DNA of 64,000 nt from Planctomycetota bacterium (GTDB taxonomy: Bacteria; Planctomycetota; Planctomycetia; Gemmatales; Gemmataceae), in contig JAIOPV010000109.1 in NCBI GenBank assembly GCA_021413735.1, positions 1 through 64,000 of the forward strand. Direction: 5' to 3'. Under the pieces are notes generated by a model that saw only the letters and a program-made list of their open reading frames with translations, was not told the DNA's origin and did no database searches. Position 1 is the stretch's first letter. The number at the start of each line of letters is the position of its first letter. A program made the translations under genes and the position numbers. Shown piece after piece: positions 43,673 to 51,860 of this stretch.

Positions 43673-45112
43673 TTAAACCAAAATCTCTTTCACCACGTTG
43701 CCGTGAACATCGGTTAAGCGGTAGTCGCGGCCCTGGAAGCGGAACGTCAGCTTCGTGTGGTCCATCCCCATCTGGTTGAGGATCGTCGCCTGCAAATCGT
43801 GAACGTGAACCGGGTTCTCCGTCACGTTGTAACCGATCTCATCCGACTGCCCGTAGAGCAGACCGGGCTTGAAGCCGCCGCCGGCGACCCACATTGTGTA
43901 GGCGTCGATGTGGTGGTCGCGACCGATCGTTTCGCGGCTCTCGCCCATCGGTGTGCGGCCGAACTCGCCACCCCACACGACAATCGTGCTGTCCAGCAGC
44001 CCCATTCGCTTCAGGTCTTTGATGAGCGCCGCACACGGCCGATCGACTTCCTTGCAAATGCTGTCGAGCGGTTTCGTGAGGTCCAGGCTGCCGCCGTGCA
44101 TGTCCCAGTCGGTGTGATAGAGCTGCACGAACCGCACGCCGCGTTGAACCAGCCGACGAGCCAGCAGGCAGTTCGTGCCGAAGCTCGGCTTCCCCGGCGT
44201 GACGCCGTACATATCGAGAACCTTCTGCGGCTCCTTCGACAGATCGGTCAGTTCCGGAGCCGACGTCTGCATCCGATACGCCATCTCGTAAGCCGCGATG
44301 CGCGTCTCGATTTCGGGGTCGCCGGTCGCGTCGAGTCGCAGCTTGTTCAGATCCTTCACGGCATCGACGAACTCACCCTGCTTCGCAATGTCGACGCCAG
44401 GAGGCGGTGCGAGGTCGAGAATGGGACTTGAGCCGCGAAGGAACGGCACGCCCTGATACACGCTCGGCAGGAAGCCCGACCCGTACAGGCTCGCGCCACC
44501 ACGCGGACCCCGTGGCCCCGACTGCAGCACCACGAACCCAGGCAAACTGTCGCATTCGGAGCCGAGGCCATACGTGAGCCAGGCACCCATGCTCGGTCTA
44601 CCAAACTGCGGCGAGCCAGTGTTGATGAAGCACTTCGCCGGGCCGTGGTTGAACACGTCCGTCTTCATGCTGCGAATCCAGCACAGTTCGTCGGCGACTT
44701 CGGCGTGATGCGGCAGCAACTCACTGATGTCCATGCCGCACTTGCCGGCTTTGTTGAACTTGCGGGCACAGCCGAGGATCTTGGCGTCGCCTTTGATGAA
44801 GGCGAACCGTTTGCCGTTGGTGAACGACTCGGGCACCTTCTGGCCGCTGAGTTCGTTGAGCTTCGGTTTCGGCTCGAAGAGTTCGAGTTGGCTCGGCGCA
44901 CCGGCCATGAACAGGTAAATGACGGCCTTGGCCTTCGCGGGAAAGTGCGACTTCTTCGGTACGAGCGGGTCTTTGCGTTCGGTTGACGCCTGCGAATCGC
45001 GTGCGAGCAGCGACGCGAGCGCCATCGACCCGACGCCAACGCCGCAATCGTGGAAGAAGTGCCGCCGCGTGCGGGCGAGTGTCAATGCGTTGTCAATGTC
45101 GTGTATTTGCAT
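43673..45112 (-). CDS. DUF1501 Tat-exported protein
   Basis: A 479-aa DUF1501 protein. The twin-arginine motif LARTRRHFFHDCGVGVGSMALA lies after a 14-residue leader. Conserved blocks are VIYLFMAGAPSQLELFEPKP, RSMKTDVFNHGPAKCFINTG, VVWGGEFGRTPMGE and GRDHHIDAYTMWVAGGG. Its likely partner is the cytochrome-like protein at 45709-47907. They are separated by a 0.55-kb inverted-repeat cassette that probably entered between them. Confidence 0.9.
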   Translation of the reverse strand: MQIHDIDNALTLARTRRHFFHDCGVGVGSMALASLLARDSQASTERKDPLVPKKSHFPAKAKAVIYLFMAGAPSQLELFEPKPKLNELSGQKVPESFTNGKRFAFIKGDAKILGCARKFNKAGKCGMDISELLPHHAEVADELCWIRSMKTDVFNHGPAKCFINTGSPQFGRPSMGAWLTYGLGSECDSLPGFVVLQSGPRGPRGGASLYGSGFLPSVYQGVPFLRGSSPILDLAPPPGVDIAKQGEFVDAVKDLNKLRLDATGDPEIETRIAAYEMAYRMQTSAPELTDLSKEPQKVLDMYGVTPGKPSFGTNCLLARRLVQRGVRFVQLYHTDWDMHGGSLDLTKPLDSICKEVDRPCAALIKDLKRMGLLDSTIVVWGGEFGRTPMGESRETIGRDHHIDAYTMWVAGGGFKPGLLYGQSDEIGYNVTENPVHVHDLQATILNQMGMDHTKLTFRFQGRDYRLTDVHGNVVKEILV

Positions 45113-45132
45113 TTGATTTCAGCCCTGGAAGG

Positions 45133-45686
45133 GCGTCGGATGGTAGCCAGGGGTGGAGCGAAGCGCAACCCCTGGAAACGCAAACGTAAATCCAAAAACG
45201 CGAACCAGCCAATCACCCAAGCCCCGGAGGGGCGACAGAAGTTTCAATCGTCGACGACCGACCATGTGAACCGCGACTTCCACGATCCATCGCAATGGAG
45301 GTATTCCAGAAACGCTTGCGTGATTTGGGCTATGGTCAGATGCCCGTCAGCAACGAGAAGATCTCCCGCCGGAGCGCGATACTCCAATCGGAAAGGAGTG
45401 GAACCCGTCTCCCGGAGAAACCTCGCGGACACTTCTCCTGGCTCCCACATACAAGCTACCTGGATAAACGCTTCCTCAGACGCAGACAACACAGCGAATT
45501 TTCCGAACGTCTCTTCCGTCAATATCTGTTCAAGCTGGTCTGCGGTCACGTCCTCGATTTCGGGAAGATCGTCGGTCGTGAGTCGCATCGTTCTGTCGCC
45601 CCTCCGGGGCTTGGCGTTCTGTATATCGTCGGCTTCCAGGGGTTGCGCTCGAAGACTCGCTCCACCCCCTGGCTACCATCCGTCGC
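45133..45686. mobile_element. Second inverted-repeat cassette enclosing a 114-aa gene
   Basis: Two nested pairs of inverted repeats. The outer pair, 45133-45177 versus 45634-45686, shares cggatggtagccagggg and gcgcaacccctggaa with small indels. The inner pair, 45217-45240 versus 45591-45614, is a perfect 24-bp match (ccaagccccggaggggcgac...). The enclosed gene fills 45244-45588 exactly between the inner repeats. The layout and size (~0.55 kb) parallel the GxxExxY cassette at 32738. Mobility is inferred. Confidence 0.65.
45244..45588 (-). CDS. Small protein of unknown function inside an inverted-repeat cassette
   Basis: A 114-aa protein starting MRLTTDDLPEIEDVTADQLEQ. It has an Asp/Glu-rich N-terminus, a central FAVLSASEEAFIQVACMWEPG, then RLEYRAPAGDLLVADGHLTIAQITQAFLEYLHCDGSW. 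The pattern FIQ...LEYR...AFLEYL..W resembles immunity-type or other small cytoplasmic families, but no family is assigned. The coding sequence ends 3 bp from one inner repeat and starts 2 bp from the other, strongly suggesting that gene and repeats travel together. Confidence 0.65.
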   Translation of the reverse strand: MRLTTDDLPEIEDVTADQLEQILTEETFGKFAVLSASEEAFIQVACMWEPGEVSARFLRETGSTPFRLEYRAPAGDLLVADGHLTIAQITQAFLEYLHCDGSWKSRFTWSVVDD

Positions 45687-45708
45687 CGCATCCGCGGCTA
45701 AAAACAAA

Positions 45709-47907
45709 TCACTCCCGTGTGATGAACTCGTCGAGGTTCATCAGCACGCGGGCCACGGCTACCCAAGCAGTCTTTGGGTCGGCCTTGCGCTTCGCGTCGA
45801 GATACGCCAGCACACGCTCGGCTTCGGTCGATGACGGGTTACGCGAGAAACACACCCGGAACGCGAACGCAATCTTGCCCGCGTCGTCGGTCGGGCCTTC
45901 CTTCTCGATTCGCTTGCCGAGGTAGCTCGCCAACTCCGCGAACACCGGGTCGTTCGCCATGTGCAACGCCTGCAACGGCGTGTTGCTGCGGTTGCGTTTC
46001 GTGCAGGCCGTCTGTGCGTCCGCAGCGTCGAACGTCGTCAGCAGATGGTGCTGCGATTGCCGCCAGATGTAGGTGTACATGCCGCGACGGAAACGTTCCG
46101 GACCCGTGCTTTCCACCCAGGCGTGATTGCTCTGCGTGAACAGGAACACTTCCTTCGGCTGCGGTGGAAACACCCCGGGGCCGCCAACCTTCGGGCTGAA
46201 CTGGCCACTGGCACACAGCGACGCATCGCGGATGATTTCCGCTTCGAGGCGTAACCGTGTTTGCCGACCAAGCAGCAGATTGCGGGGATCCTTCTGGGCA
46301 ATGTCGGCACGCGCCGCCGAAGATTGCCGATAGGTTGCGGACATCACGATGAGCTTGTGCAACGTCTTGAACGACCAACCGCGTTCGCGGAACTCCACCG
46401 CGAGCCAGTCGAGCAACTCAGGGTGCGTCGGGAAACTGCCCTGCAAACCGAAGTCGTTCTCCGTTTCCACGATGCCACGCCCGAAGAACTTCTGCCATTC
46501 GCGGTTCACCGTCACGCGAGCCGTCAACGGATTCTCGGCCGATGTGAGCCACTTCGAGAGATCGAGCCGTGACAACTTGCCAGGCGAGCCGATCACGGCA
46601 CTGATCGCCGTCGGATACGCCGGTTGCACCACGTCGCCTTTGCGAAGGAAGTCGCCGCGAATCTGAACGTGCGTCTCACGCTGCTTCGGACGTTCTCGCA
46701 TCACGAGCGTCGTCGGCACCTTCCCCTGCAACCGCTTGATCTGTGCCTGCACGACGGCGATGTCTTCGCGACTGCCGCCGTTCTTCTGGATGTACGCCTC
46801 CATGTGCTTCAACTTCGTGATCGTCTCTTCCAGATCCGGCGAGCCGCCAATCGGCATCGTCGGTTCGTCGCACGAGTCGAAGAACGCATACAGGCGGTAG
46901 TAGTCCTTCTGCGAAACGGGGTCGTACTTGTGGTCGTGACACTGCGCACAGCCAGCGGTGAGGCCAAGCCACACGGCAGCAGTCGTATTCGCCCGATCAA
47001 CCGTGCGTTCGACGCGGAACTGCTCGGCGTCGGTGCCGCCTTCCTCGTTGAACGACGTGTTGCGGTGGAAGCCCGTCGCCACCTTTTGGTCGTTGGTCGC
47101 CTTCGGCAGCAGATCGCCGGCGAGTTGTTCGGTGGTGAACTGACTGAACGGCATGTCGTCGTTGAGTGCCTTGATGACCCAATCGCGGTATGGCCAGATG
47201 GAGCGAGCGCCGTCGATGGTGTAGCCGTTGCTGTCGGCGTAGCGTGCAAGATCGAGCCAGTGACGTGCTTGGCGTTCGCCGTAGTGCGGCGACGCGAGCA
47301 ACCGATTCACCACCGTTTCGTAAGCCTGCGGCGAGGTGTCTTTCAGGAAGTCATCGACTTCTTTCGGCGTCGGCAGCAACCCAGTGAGGTCGAGCGTGAC
47401 ACGGCGAATCAGCGTGGCCTTGTCGGCTTCCGGCGACAGTGACAGCCCGTTGTCACTCAGCTTCGCCTGAACGAACGCATCGATCGGGTTTGGAAGTGCT
47501 GTCTTGGTCGCAGGAACGGCTGGCCGCTTCGGAGCGATGAACGCCCAGTGCGGTTTGTACTCCGCGCCTTGTTTGATCCACGCGGTGAGTTTCGCGATCT
47601 GTTCCGGCGTGAGGCGGTCACCGATCTCGACAGGGGGCATCCGGCGTTCGTCGGAATCGGGCAGCGTCAACCGCTTGAGGAGTTCGCTCGCCTCGGGCTT
47701 GCCGGGTGTGATGGCATCCTTCCCGATCGCGGCGGCGCGATCATCGAGACGGAGCTTGGCCTTCTGTGTCGCGGGACCGTGACACTTGAAGCACTTGTTC
47801 GACAGAATTGGTCGAATGTCGCGGCCATAATCAACCTCATCCGCAGCGTGTGCCACGGCAGGAGCGATCAGGATTGCGACAACGGAGAAATAACGGATAG
47901 CCGGCAT
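45709..47907 (-). CDS. Planctomycete cytochrome-like / DUF1549 / DUF1553 protein
   Basis: A 732-aa exported protein. A signal peptide (YFSVVAILIAPAVAHA) precedes the cytochrome-like domain with CFKCHGPATQKAKLRLD. DUF1549 follows (LARYADSNGYTIDG, then GCAQCHDHKYDPV, second CxxCH), then DUF1553 (NPLTARVTVNREWQKFFGRGIVETENDFG). It lacks the Ig-like domains of the 11308 and 38881 paralogues and is shorter than the 18090 paralogue, because the central linker is reduced. The ATG at 47907 gives the signal peptide. It is divergent from the ATP-grasp gene. Confidence 0.9.
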   Translation of the reverse strand: MPAIRYFSVVAILIAPAVAHAADEVDYGRDIRPILSNKCFKCHGPATQKAKLRLDDRAAAIGKDAITPGKPEASELLKRLTLPDSDERRMPPVEIGDRLTPEQIAKLTAWIKQGAEYKPHWAFIAPKRPAVPATKTALPNPIDAFVQAKLSDNGLSLSPEADKATLIRRVTLDLTGLLPTPKEVDDFLKDTSPQAYETVVNRLLASPHYGERQARHWLDLARYADSNGYTIDGARSIWPYRDWVIKALNDDMPFSQFTTEQLAGDLLPKATNDQKVATGFHRNTSFNEEGGTDAEQFRVERTVDRANTTAAVWLGLTAGCAQCHDHKYDPVSQKDYYRLYAFFDSCDEPTMPIGGSPDLEETITKLKHMEAYIQKNGGSREDIAVVQAQIKRLQGKVPTTLVMRERPKQRETHVQIRGDFLRKGDVVQPAYPTAISAVIGSPGKLSRLDLSKWLTSAENPLTARVTVNREWQKFFGRGIVETENDFGLQGSFPTHPELLDWLAVEFRERGWSFKTLHKLIVMSATYRQSSAARADIAQKDPRNLLLGRQTRLRLEAEIIRDASLCASGQFSPKVGGPGVFPPQPKEVFLFTQSNHAWVESTGPERFRRGMYTYIWRQSQHHLLTTFDAADAQTACTKRNRSNTPLQALHMANDPVFAELASYLGKRIEKEGPTDDAGKIAFAFRVCFSRNPSSTEAERVLAYLDAKRKADPKTAWVAVARVLMNLDEFITRE

Positions 47908-48063
47908 AGTGGCTCCGGTGGCAGCCCGAAGCTGGGCAGGACACGCATTAAAGCACAATTGCCACAAAAAGGCACGACGAAGACGCAAAAAGTAGACGAA
48001 AACCGGAGGCCGCTTCAGGAGCCTTGCGTTGCATCGAACCCCCAACTCCGGTATACGTTCACT

Positions 48064-48081
48064 CGGGGGCTTCTGCCCCCG
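48064..48081 (+). other. GC hairpin 20 nt upstream of the ATP-grasp start codon
   Basis: cgggggc / gcccccg with a 4-nt ttct loop. It is close enough to the ATG at 48102 to affect translation or mark the 5' leader. The rest of the 194-bp gap 47908-48101 shows no other feature. Confidence 0.4.
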
Positions 48082-48101
48082 CCGCCGTTCCGGAGTCTTC
48101 C

Positions 48102-49124
48102 ATGCACATTGGTATCGCGTTCGACCTGAAGCCGGCCGGCCCCGCACCCGCTGACGCCCCCGACGACATCCACGAAGAGTTCGACTCGCCGATCACCGTG
48201 AAGGCCATCGCCGACGTCTTCCGTTCGCTCGGCCACACCGCGAGCGAACTCGGCAACGGTCGGCCACTCATCGAAAGCCTTCTCCGCAATCCGCCCGATC
48301 TCGTGTTCAACTTCGCCGAAGGCTCTGGCATCTCGCGTTCACGCGAAGCTCGCGTGCCGGCCGTGTGCGAAATGCTCGGCGTGCCGTACACCGGTTCCGA
48401 TCCGCTGGCACTCGCTGTCGCCCTCGACAAAGACATGACTCGCCGGTTCGCGGAGTCGCTAGGGCTGACCGTTCCGAAGGGTATCACGCTGGCCCCGCCG
48501 CCCGGCGACTATGACGGCGACTGTGCCGAGTTCCGGCCTGTGCTGGAAGAAGCGGGGTTGCCGTTGCCAGTGATCGCGAAGCCGACGTGCGAAGGATCGA
48601 GCAAGGGTATCCGCAACCGCTGCGTGATTCGCACAGTGGAAGAGTTCGGGCCGACAGTCGTGGAACTGTGGCGAAACTATCACCAACCCGTGTTAGTGGA
48701 GGAGTTCATCGCGGGCGAAGAAGTGACGGTCGGCATTGTGGGCAACGACCCGCCGGAACCGCTCGGCGTGATGCGAGTAATCCCGAAGACCGCGAACGAA
48801 CACTTCGTTTATAGCCTCGAAGTGAAACGCAACTGGGAAGCAACCGTCGAGTACGAAGCGCCAGCGAACTTGCCTGCGAGTGTGATTCGTGCCGTGGAAG
48901 GCGATGCGTTGGCGATCTTCGCGGGGCTCGGTTGTCGCGATGTCGCGCGTGCTGACTTCCGCATTCGCGACGGCATCCCGTACTTCCTGGAGATCAATCC
49001 GTTGCCGGGGCTGAACCCCGAGTCCGGCGACATCGTGTTCCTGGCGTACCGCATGGGTCTGACGTATCCGCAACTCGTCGGCATGATCCTCGACGCCGCC
49101 GTGAAACGCTGCGGTCTGGGGTGA
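48102..49124 (+). CDS. D-alanine--D-alanine ligase family ATP-grasp protein
   Basis: A 340-aa ATP-grasp enzyme. Segments typical of Ddl-like ligases are DLVFNFAEGSGISRSREARVPA, MLGVPYTGSDPLALAVALDKDMTR, VIAKPTCEGSSKGI, VLVEEFIAGEEVTVGIVG, ARADFRIRDGIPYFLEINPLPG and AYRMGLTYPQLVGMIL. It probably joins two amino acids or similar units with ATP hydrolysis. Planctomycete walls contain peptidoglycan, so a Ddl role is possible, but the divergent EGS segment and lack of wall-gene neighbours leave specificity open. ATG 48102 is chosen; an upstream open stretch includes the hairpin. Confidence 0.85.
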   Translation: MHIGIAFDLKPAGPAPADAPDDIHEEFDSPITVKAIADVFRSLGHTASELGNGRPLIESLLRNPPDLVFNFAEGSGISRSREARVPAVCEMLGVPYTGSDPLALAVALDKDMTRRFAESLGLTVPKGITLAPPPGDYDGDCAEFRPVLEEAGLPLPVIAKPTCEGSSKGIRNRCVIRTVEEFGPTVVELWRNYHQPVLVEEFIAGEEVTVGIVGNDPPEPLGVMRVIPKTANEHFVYSLEVKRNWEATVEYEAPANLPASVIRAVEGDALAIFAGLGCRDVARADFRIRDGIPYFLEINPLPGLNPESGDIVFLAYRMGLTYPQLVGMILDAAVKRCGLG

Positions 49125-49128
49125 GCAA

Positions 49129-49392
49129 GTGGCGATACATTTCGTGCGTGCTGGAGACCCCTCAATGGATGAGCAAGAAGCAATCCGGCGAGCCTTGGCT
49201 TTTCTTCAGAGGCGGACGTCGATTGCAGATGAACACACCCCAGTACGAGTGGTCTATGAGGCCTCAGGTGATGTGCATCCCTTTGAACGATGGCTAGTTG
49301 GTTTCGAGACGCATCCGGGATGTGCCCCAGCCTTTACCGTTGTGGAGATTCAATACCCGTCGCTAAAGATGAGATCTCTTCCTCTGATGTAA
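49129..49392 (+). CDS. Small hypothetical protein
   Basis: An 87-aa protein that begins 4 bp after the ATP-grasp stop. GTG 49129 and ATG 49165 (MDEQEAIRRALAFLQ) are both possible starts; the latter gives 75 aa. Helical N-terminus, then VRVVYEASGDVHPFERWLVGFE and FTVVEIQYPSL, suggesting a small alpha/beta fold. No family was recognised. Its position suggests co-transcription with the upstream gene. Confidence 0.5.
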   Translation: MAIHFVRAGDPSMDEQEAIRRALAFLQRRTSIADEHTPVRVVYEASGDVHPFERWLVGFETHPGCAPAFTVVEIQYPSLKMRSLPLM

Positions 49393-49414
49393 AGCGTTGA
49401 GATGCCCTGTCATT

Positions 49415-49645
49415 TCAGCAGGATTCTGATCGGATCTGTACTCGCGCCTGGGACCAGGGCACGGTCTTCACGCGACCGCTTCGCACGTCTTCGATCCGCT
49501 GTTGAATCTCTTTGTCCCACGCTTCGCTGGCGGAGTCATCAATTTCCGAATCGAGGCTTTCCAAGAGTTGCGCGGCGAGTTCTGCTCGATCCGCAGGAGT
49601 GAGTTGGAGTAGGGTTTGGAGAAGTTGATTTGCTGCGGTTGTCAT
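49415..49645 (-). CDS. Putative addiction-module component (orphan antitoxin-like)
   Basis: A 76-aa protein of the 'putative addiction module component' type: LTPADRAELAAQLLESLDSE and a following helix with AWDKEIQQRIEDVRSGRVKTVPWSQAR. This layout is typical of antitoxins that pair with RelE/ParE-like toxins. No toxin gene lies adjacent on either side, so it is orphan or uses a distant partner. Confidence 0.8.
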   Translation of the reverse strand: MTTAANQLLQTLLQLTPADRAELAAQLLESLDSEIDDSASEAWDKEIQQRIEDVRSGRVKTVPWSQARVQIRSESC

Positions 49646-49714
49646 GGCTTACCTCAGTTCACCAGAATACTAATCCACTCCGCAAATTCTCGCAACCACA
49701 GGCATCTTAGACTT

Positions 49715-49993
49715 ATGGCAATCGTTGCTGGCGTGCTGCTGACGCTCTACTTCCTCGGCATCGTGTTCGTGCTGCTCGCTCCGCATCGCGGACCAGACCC
49801 GCAACGCGGGCAAGCGGTCGGTTGCCTCATGATTGTGGCGGGTGGGTTGCTGCTGCTCGGCGTGTCGCTCGGTCTGGGAGTGGCGTTCGATCTCACTTGG
49901 CTCGTCGATGCAATTGTCGCGGTGGTCGTCTACCCAAGTCTGATTCTGCTGGCGAATGGCGTCTACTTCGTTGTGCGAAAGTTTCGGCAGTGA
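49715..49993 (+). CDS. Small membrane protein, function unknown
   Basis: A 92-aa protein with three hydrophobic helices (IVAGVLLTLYFLGIVFVLLA, VGCLMIVAGGLLLLGVSLGLG, AIVAVVVYPSLILLANGVYFVV). The ATG at 49715 is preferred over a longer open frame. Its stop is 4 bp from the convergent livF stop. No family was recognised. Confidence 0.6.
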   Translation: MAIVAGVLLTLYFLGIVFVLLAPHRGPDPQRGQAVGCLMIVAGGLLLLGVSLGLGVAFDLTWLVDAIVAVVVYPSLILLANGVYFVVRKFRQ

Positions 49994-49996
49994 GCG

Positions 49997-50719
49997 TCAC
50001 TCCCCAAGGTACGCGGCTCGGATGCGAGGGTCGTTCAACAGCACGTCGGCCTTGTCCGTGAACGTGATGCGGCCCGTTTCCAGAACGTAACCGCGGTGTG
50101 CCACCTTCAACGCCATCCGGGCGTTCTGCTCCACCAACAGCACCGACACCCCCGCCTTGTTCAACTCCTTGATGACGTCAAAGATCTGCACCACGATCTG
50201 CGGAGCAAGCCCCAGCGACGGTTCATCGAGCAGCAACAGCTTCGGGCGTGCCATCAGCGCACGCGCGATCGCGAGCATCTGCTGCTGACCACCCGACAGC
50301 AAGCCACCAGCCTGATGTTGCCGTTCCCGCAGAATCGGAAACATGACGAACGCCTTCTCGATGTCGGCCTTCACGCCGTCCTTGTCGGAACGAGTGAACG
50401 CGCCCATCTCCAGGTTTTCCAGCACCGTGAGCCGCGAGAAAATCTTGCGGCCCTCCGGCGACTGTGCCAGCCCGAGTTTCACGATGTCGTGAGCGGGAAC
50501 GCGATCGGCTACGAGGTCGCGGCCCTCGAATGCGATCTTGCCAGCACGGGCACGCACCACACCGGAAAGACACATCAGCGTCGTCGTTTTGCCGGCACCG
50601 TTCGCGCCGATCATGGCGACAATCTCGCCGCGATCAACTCGCAGCGACAGCTTGTGCAGCACGTTAATTGGACCGTAGCCCGCTTCGAGATCGGTCACTT
50701 CGAGCAAGGCGGAACTCAC
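49997..50719 (-). CDS. livF: Branched-chain amino-acid ABC transporter ATPase LivF
   Basis: A 240-aa nucleotide-binding subunit with Walker A GANGAGKTT, the Q-loop in GLAQSPEGRKIF, signature LLSGGQQQMLAIARAL and Walker B LLLLDEPSLGLAP. The segment EGRKIFSRLTVLENLEMGAF is typical of LivF. GTG 50719 overlaps the stop of livG (GTGA), so the two ATPases are translationally coupled. It is the last gene of the liv operon. Confidence 0.95.
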   Translation of the reverse strand: MSSALLEVTDLEAGYGPINVLHKLSLRVDRGEIVAMIGANGAGKTTTLMCLSGVVRARAGKIAFEGRDLVADRVPAHDIVKLGLAQSPEGRKIFSRLTVLENLEMGAFTRSDKDGVKADIEKAFVMFPILRERQHQAGGLLSGGQQQMLAIARALMARPKLLLLDEPSLGLAPQIVVQIFDVIKELNKAGVSVLLVEQNARMALKVAHRGYVLETGRITFTDKADVLLNDPRIRAAYLGE

Positions 50720-51750
50720 GTCACTTCCTCCTTGCCCAGATACGCTTCGATCACCTTCGGATCACGGCTCACATCAGCAGGACTGCCCTCGGCGATCTTC
50801 ACGCCGTAGTCCAACACCGCGACGCGATCTGAAATGCCCATCACGAGGTTCATGTGGTGTTCGATCAGCAACACCGTCACGCCACGATCGCGAATCTTGC
50901 GAATCAGCGTCATTAGGTCGGCGGTCTCGCTCGGGTTCATGCCGGCGGCGGGCTCATCGAGCAACAGCAACTTCGGCTTTGTGGCGAGCGCGCGAGCGAT
51001 TTCGAGGCGTCGTTGATCGCCGTAAGGCAGGTTTTTCGCGAGTTCGTTGTGCTTCCCAGCCAACCCGACGAACGCCAGCAACTCGGCCGCTTGCTTCTCT
51101 GTGTCGCGTTCTTCTCGCCGGTGCGGCGCAAGATTGAGTGCGCCCAGAATCGGATGCGACTTCATCGAGTGGGTCATGCCGACCAGAACGTTCTCGATGG
51201 CAGTCATGGCGTGGAACAGCCGAATGTTCTGGAACGTGCGACCGATGCCTTGCTGCGAGATGTTATCGGGAGCGTGTCGGCTACGTCGCCAACTCGCCAG
51301 TGTACCCGCAACGCCGATGAACAATCCCAAACCAAAGCCGAGACCGGCACGCTTGCTACGGTCGGCGAAGTGCTGGCCCGCGTCGTCGAATGCCTTGCCC
51401 CACGGGAACGCCTTCTTCCGCTCGAAGTTGTCGCGAATCGCCGTCTGCCACAGCGTTTCGATGTTCACCGCGAGCGTCGCGAACACGACCCCCGCGAACA
51501 GCCCGACCGCCGCCGCGAACGCGATCGTCCTCGCGGCGATCGGCTTCACGAGCGGTCGATCCTCGAAAAGAACCCGGCCTTCGGTCGGTTCGTAGATGCC
51601 GGTGACCGCGTTGAAGACGGTCGTCTTGCCGGCTCCGTTCGGACCGATCACGGAGAAGATCTGCCCTTGCTCAATGGTGAGATCGACAGCGTTCACCGCG
51701 GTGATGCCGCCGAACCGCATCGTCAGTTTTTCAATCTTCAACACTGACAT
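50716..51750 (-). CDS. livG: Branched-chain amino-acid ABC transporter ATPase LivG with membrane insertion
   Basis: A 344-aa LivG, about 90 residues longer than usual (near 255). The ATPase core is complete: Walker A GPNGAGKT (residues 36-43), Q-loop RTFQNIRLF (about 171-179), signature LPYGDQRRLEIARAL, Walker B LLLLDEPAAGMNP and switch IEHHMNLV. Between EGRVLFEDRP and the Q-loop lies a foreign block (about residues 66-163). It contains two predicted transmembrane helices (IAFAAAVGLFAGVVFATLAV and GLGFGLGLFIGVAG) around a charged stretch (RDNFERKKAFPWGKAF). Homologues have only about ten residues there. The start ATG follows a C-rich leader that can pair with the end of livM. Confidence 0.93.
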   Translation of the reverse strand: MSVLKIEKLTMRFGGITAVNAVDLTIEQGQIFSVIGPNGAGKTTVFNAVTGIYEPTEGRVLFEDRPLVKPIAARTIAFAAAVGLFAGVVFATLAVNIETLWQTAIRDNFERKKAFPWGKAFDDAGQHFADRSKRAGLGFGLGLFIGVAGTLASWRRSRHAPDNISQQGIGRTFQNIRLFHAMTAIENVLVGMTHSMKSHPILGALNLAPHRREERDTEKQAAELLAFVGLAGKHNELAKNLPYGDQRRLEIARALATKPKLLLLDEPAAGMNPSETADLMTLIRKIRDRGVTVLLIEHHMNLVMGISDRVAVLDYGVKIAEGSPADVSRDPKVIEAYLGKEEVT

Positions 51751-51860
51751 AGGGGGTAGGGGATAGGGGGAAGGGGATAGAAAAGACACGCTGCAGGGTG
51801 ACGATCATCCCGTTCCCGGCTTGGTATTTACTGTCTCCTCGCCCCTCTCCCCTACCCCCT
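51751..51860. promoter_or_regulatory. Inverted repeat joining the end of livM to the livG leader
   Basis: Positions 51751-51769 (agggggtaggggatagggg) and 51842-51860 (cccctctcccctaccccct) are inverted repeats that match at 18 of 19 positions. In the liv transcript the G-rich arm lies in the last codons of livM and the C-rich arm immediately precedes the livG ATG (51750). Pairing could hide the livG start. The plus strand at 51752-51776 has four G runs suited to a G-quadruplex. No Shine-Dalgarno sequence is seen. Confidence 0.55.

Noticed and set aside
38881-47907. Whole region as a horizontally acquired island
   Set aside because: The same protein families and similar base composition occur elsewhere in the window; no integrase, tRNA or att-like ends were found.
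49415-49645. Complete toxin-antitoxin pair
   Set aside because: Only the antitoxin-like component is present; neither neighbour resembles a RelE/ParE toxin.
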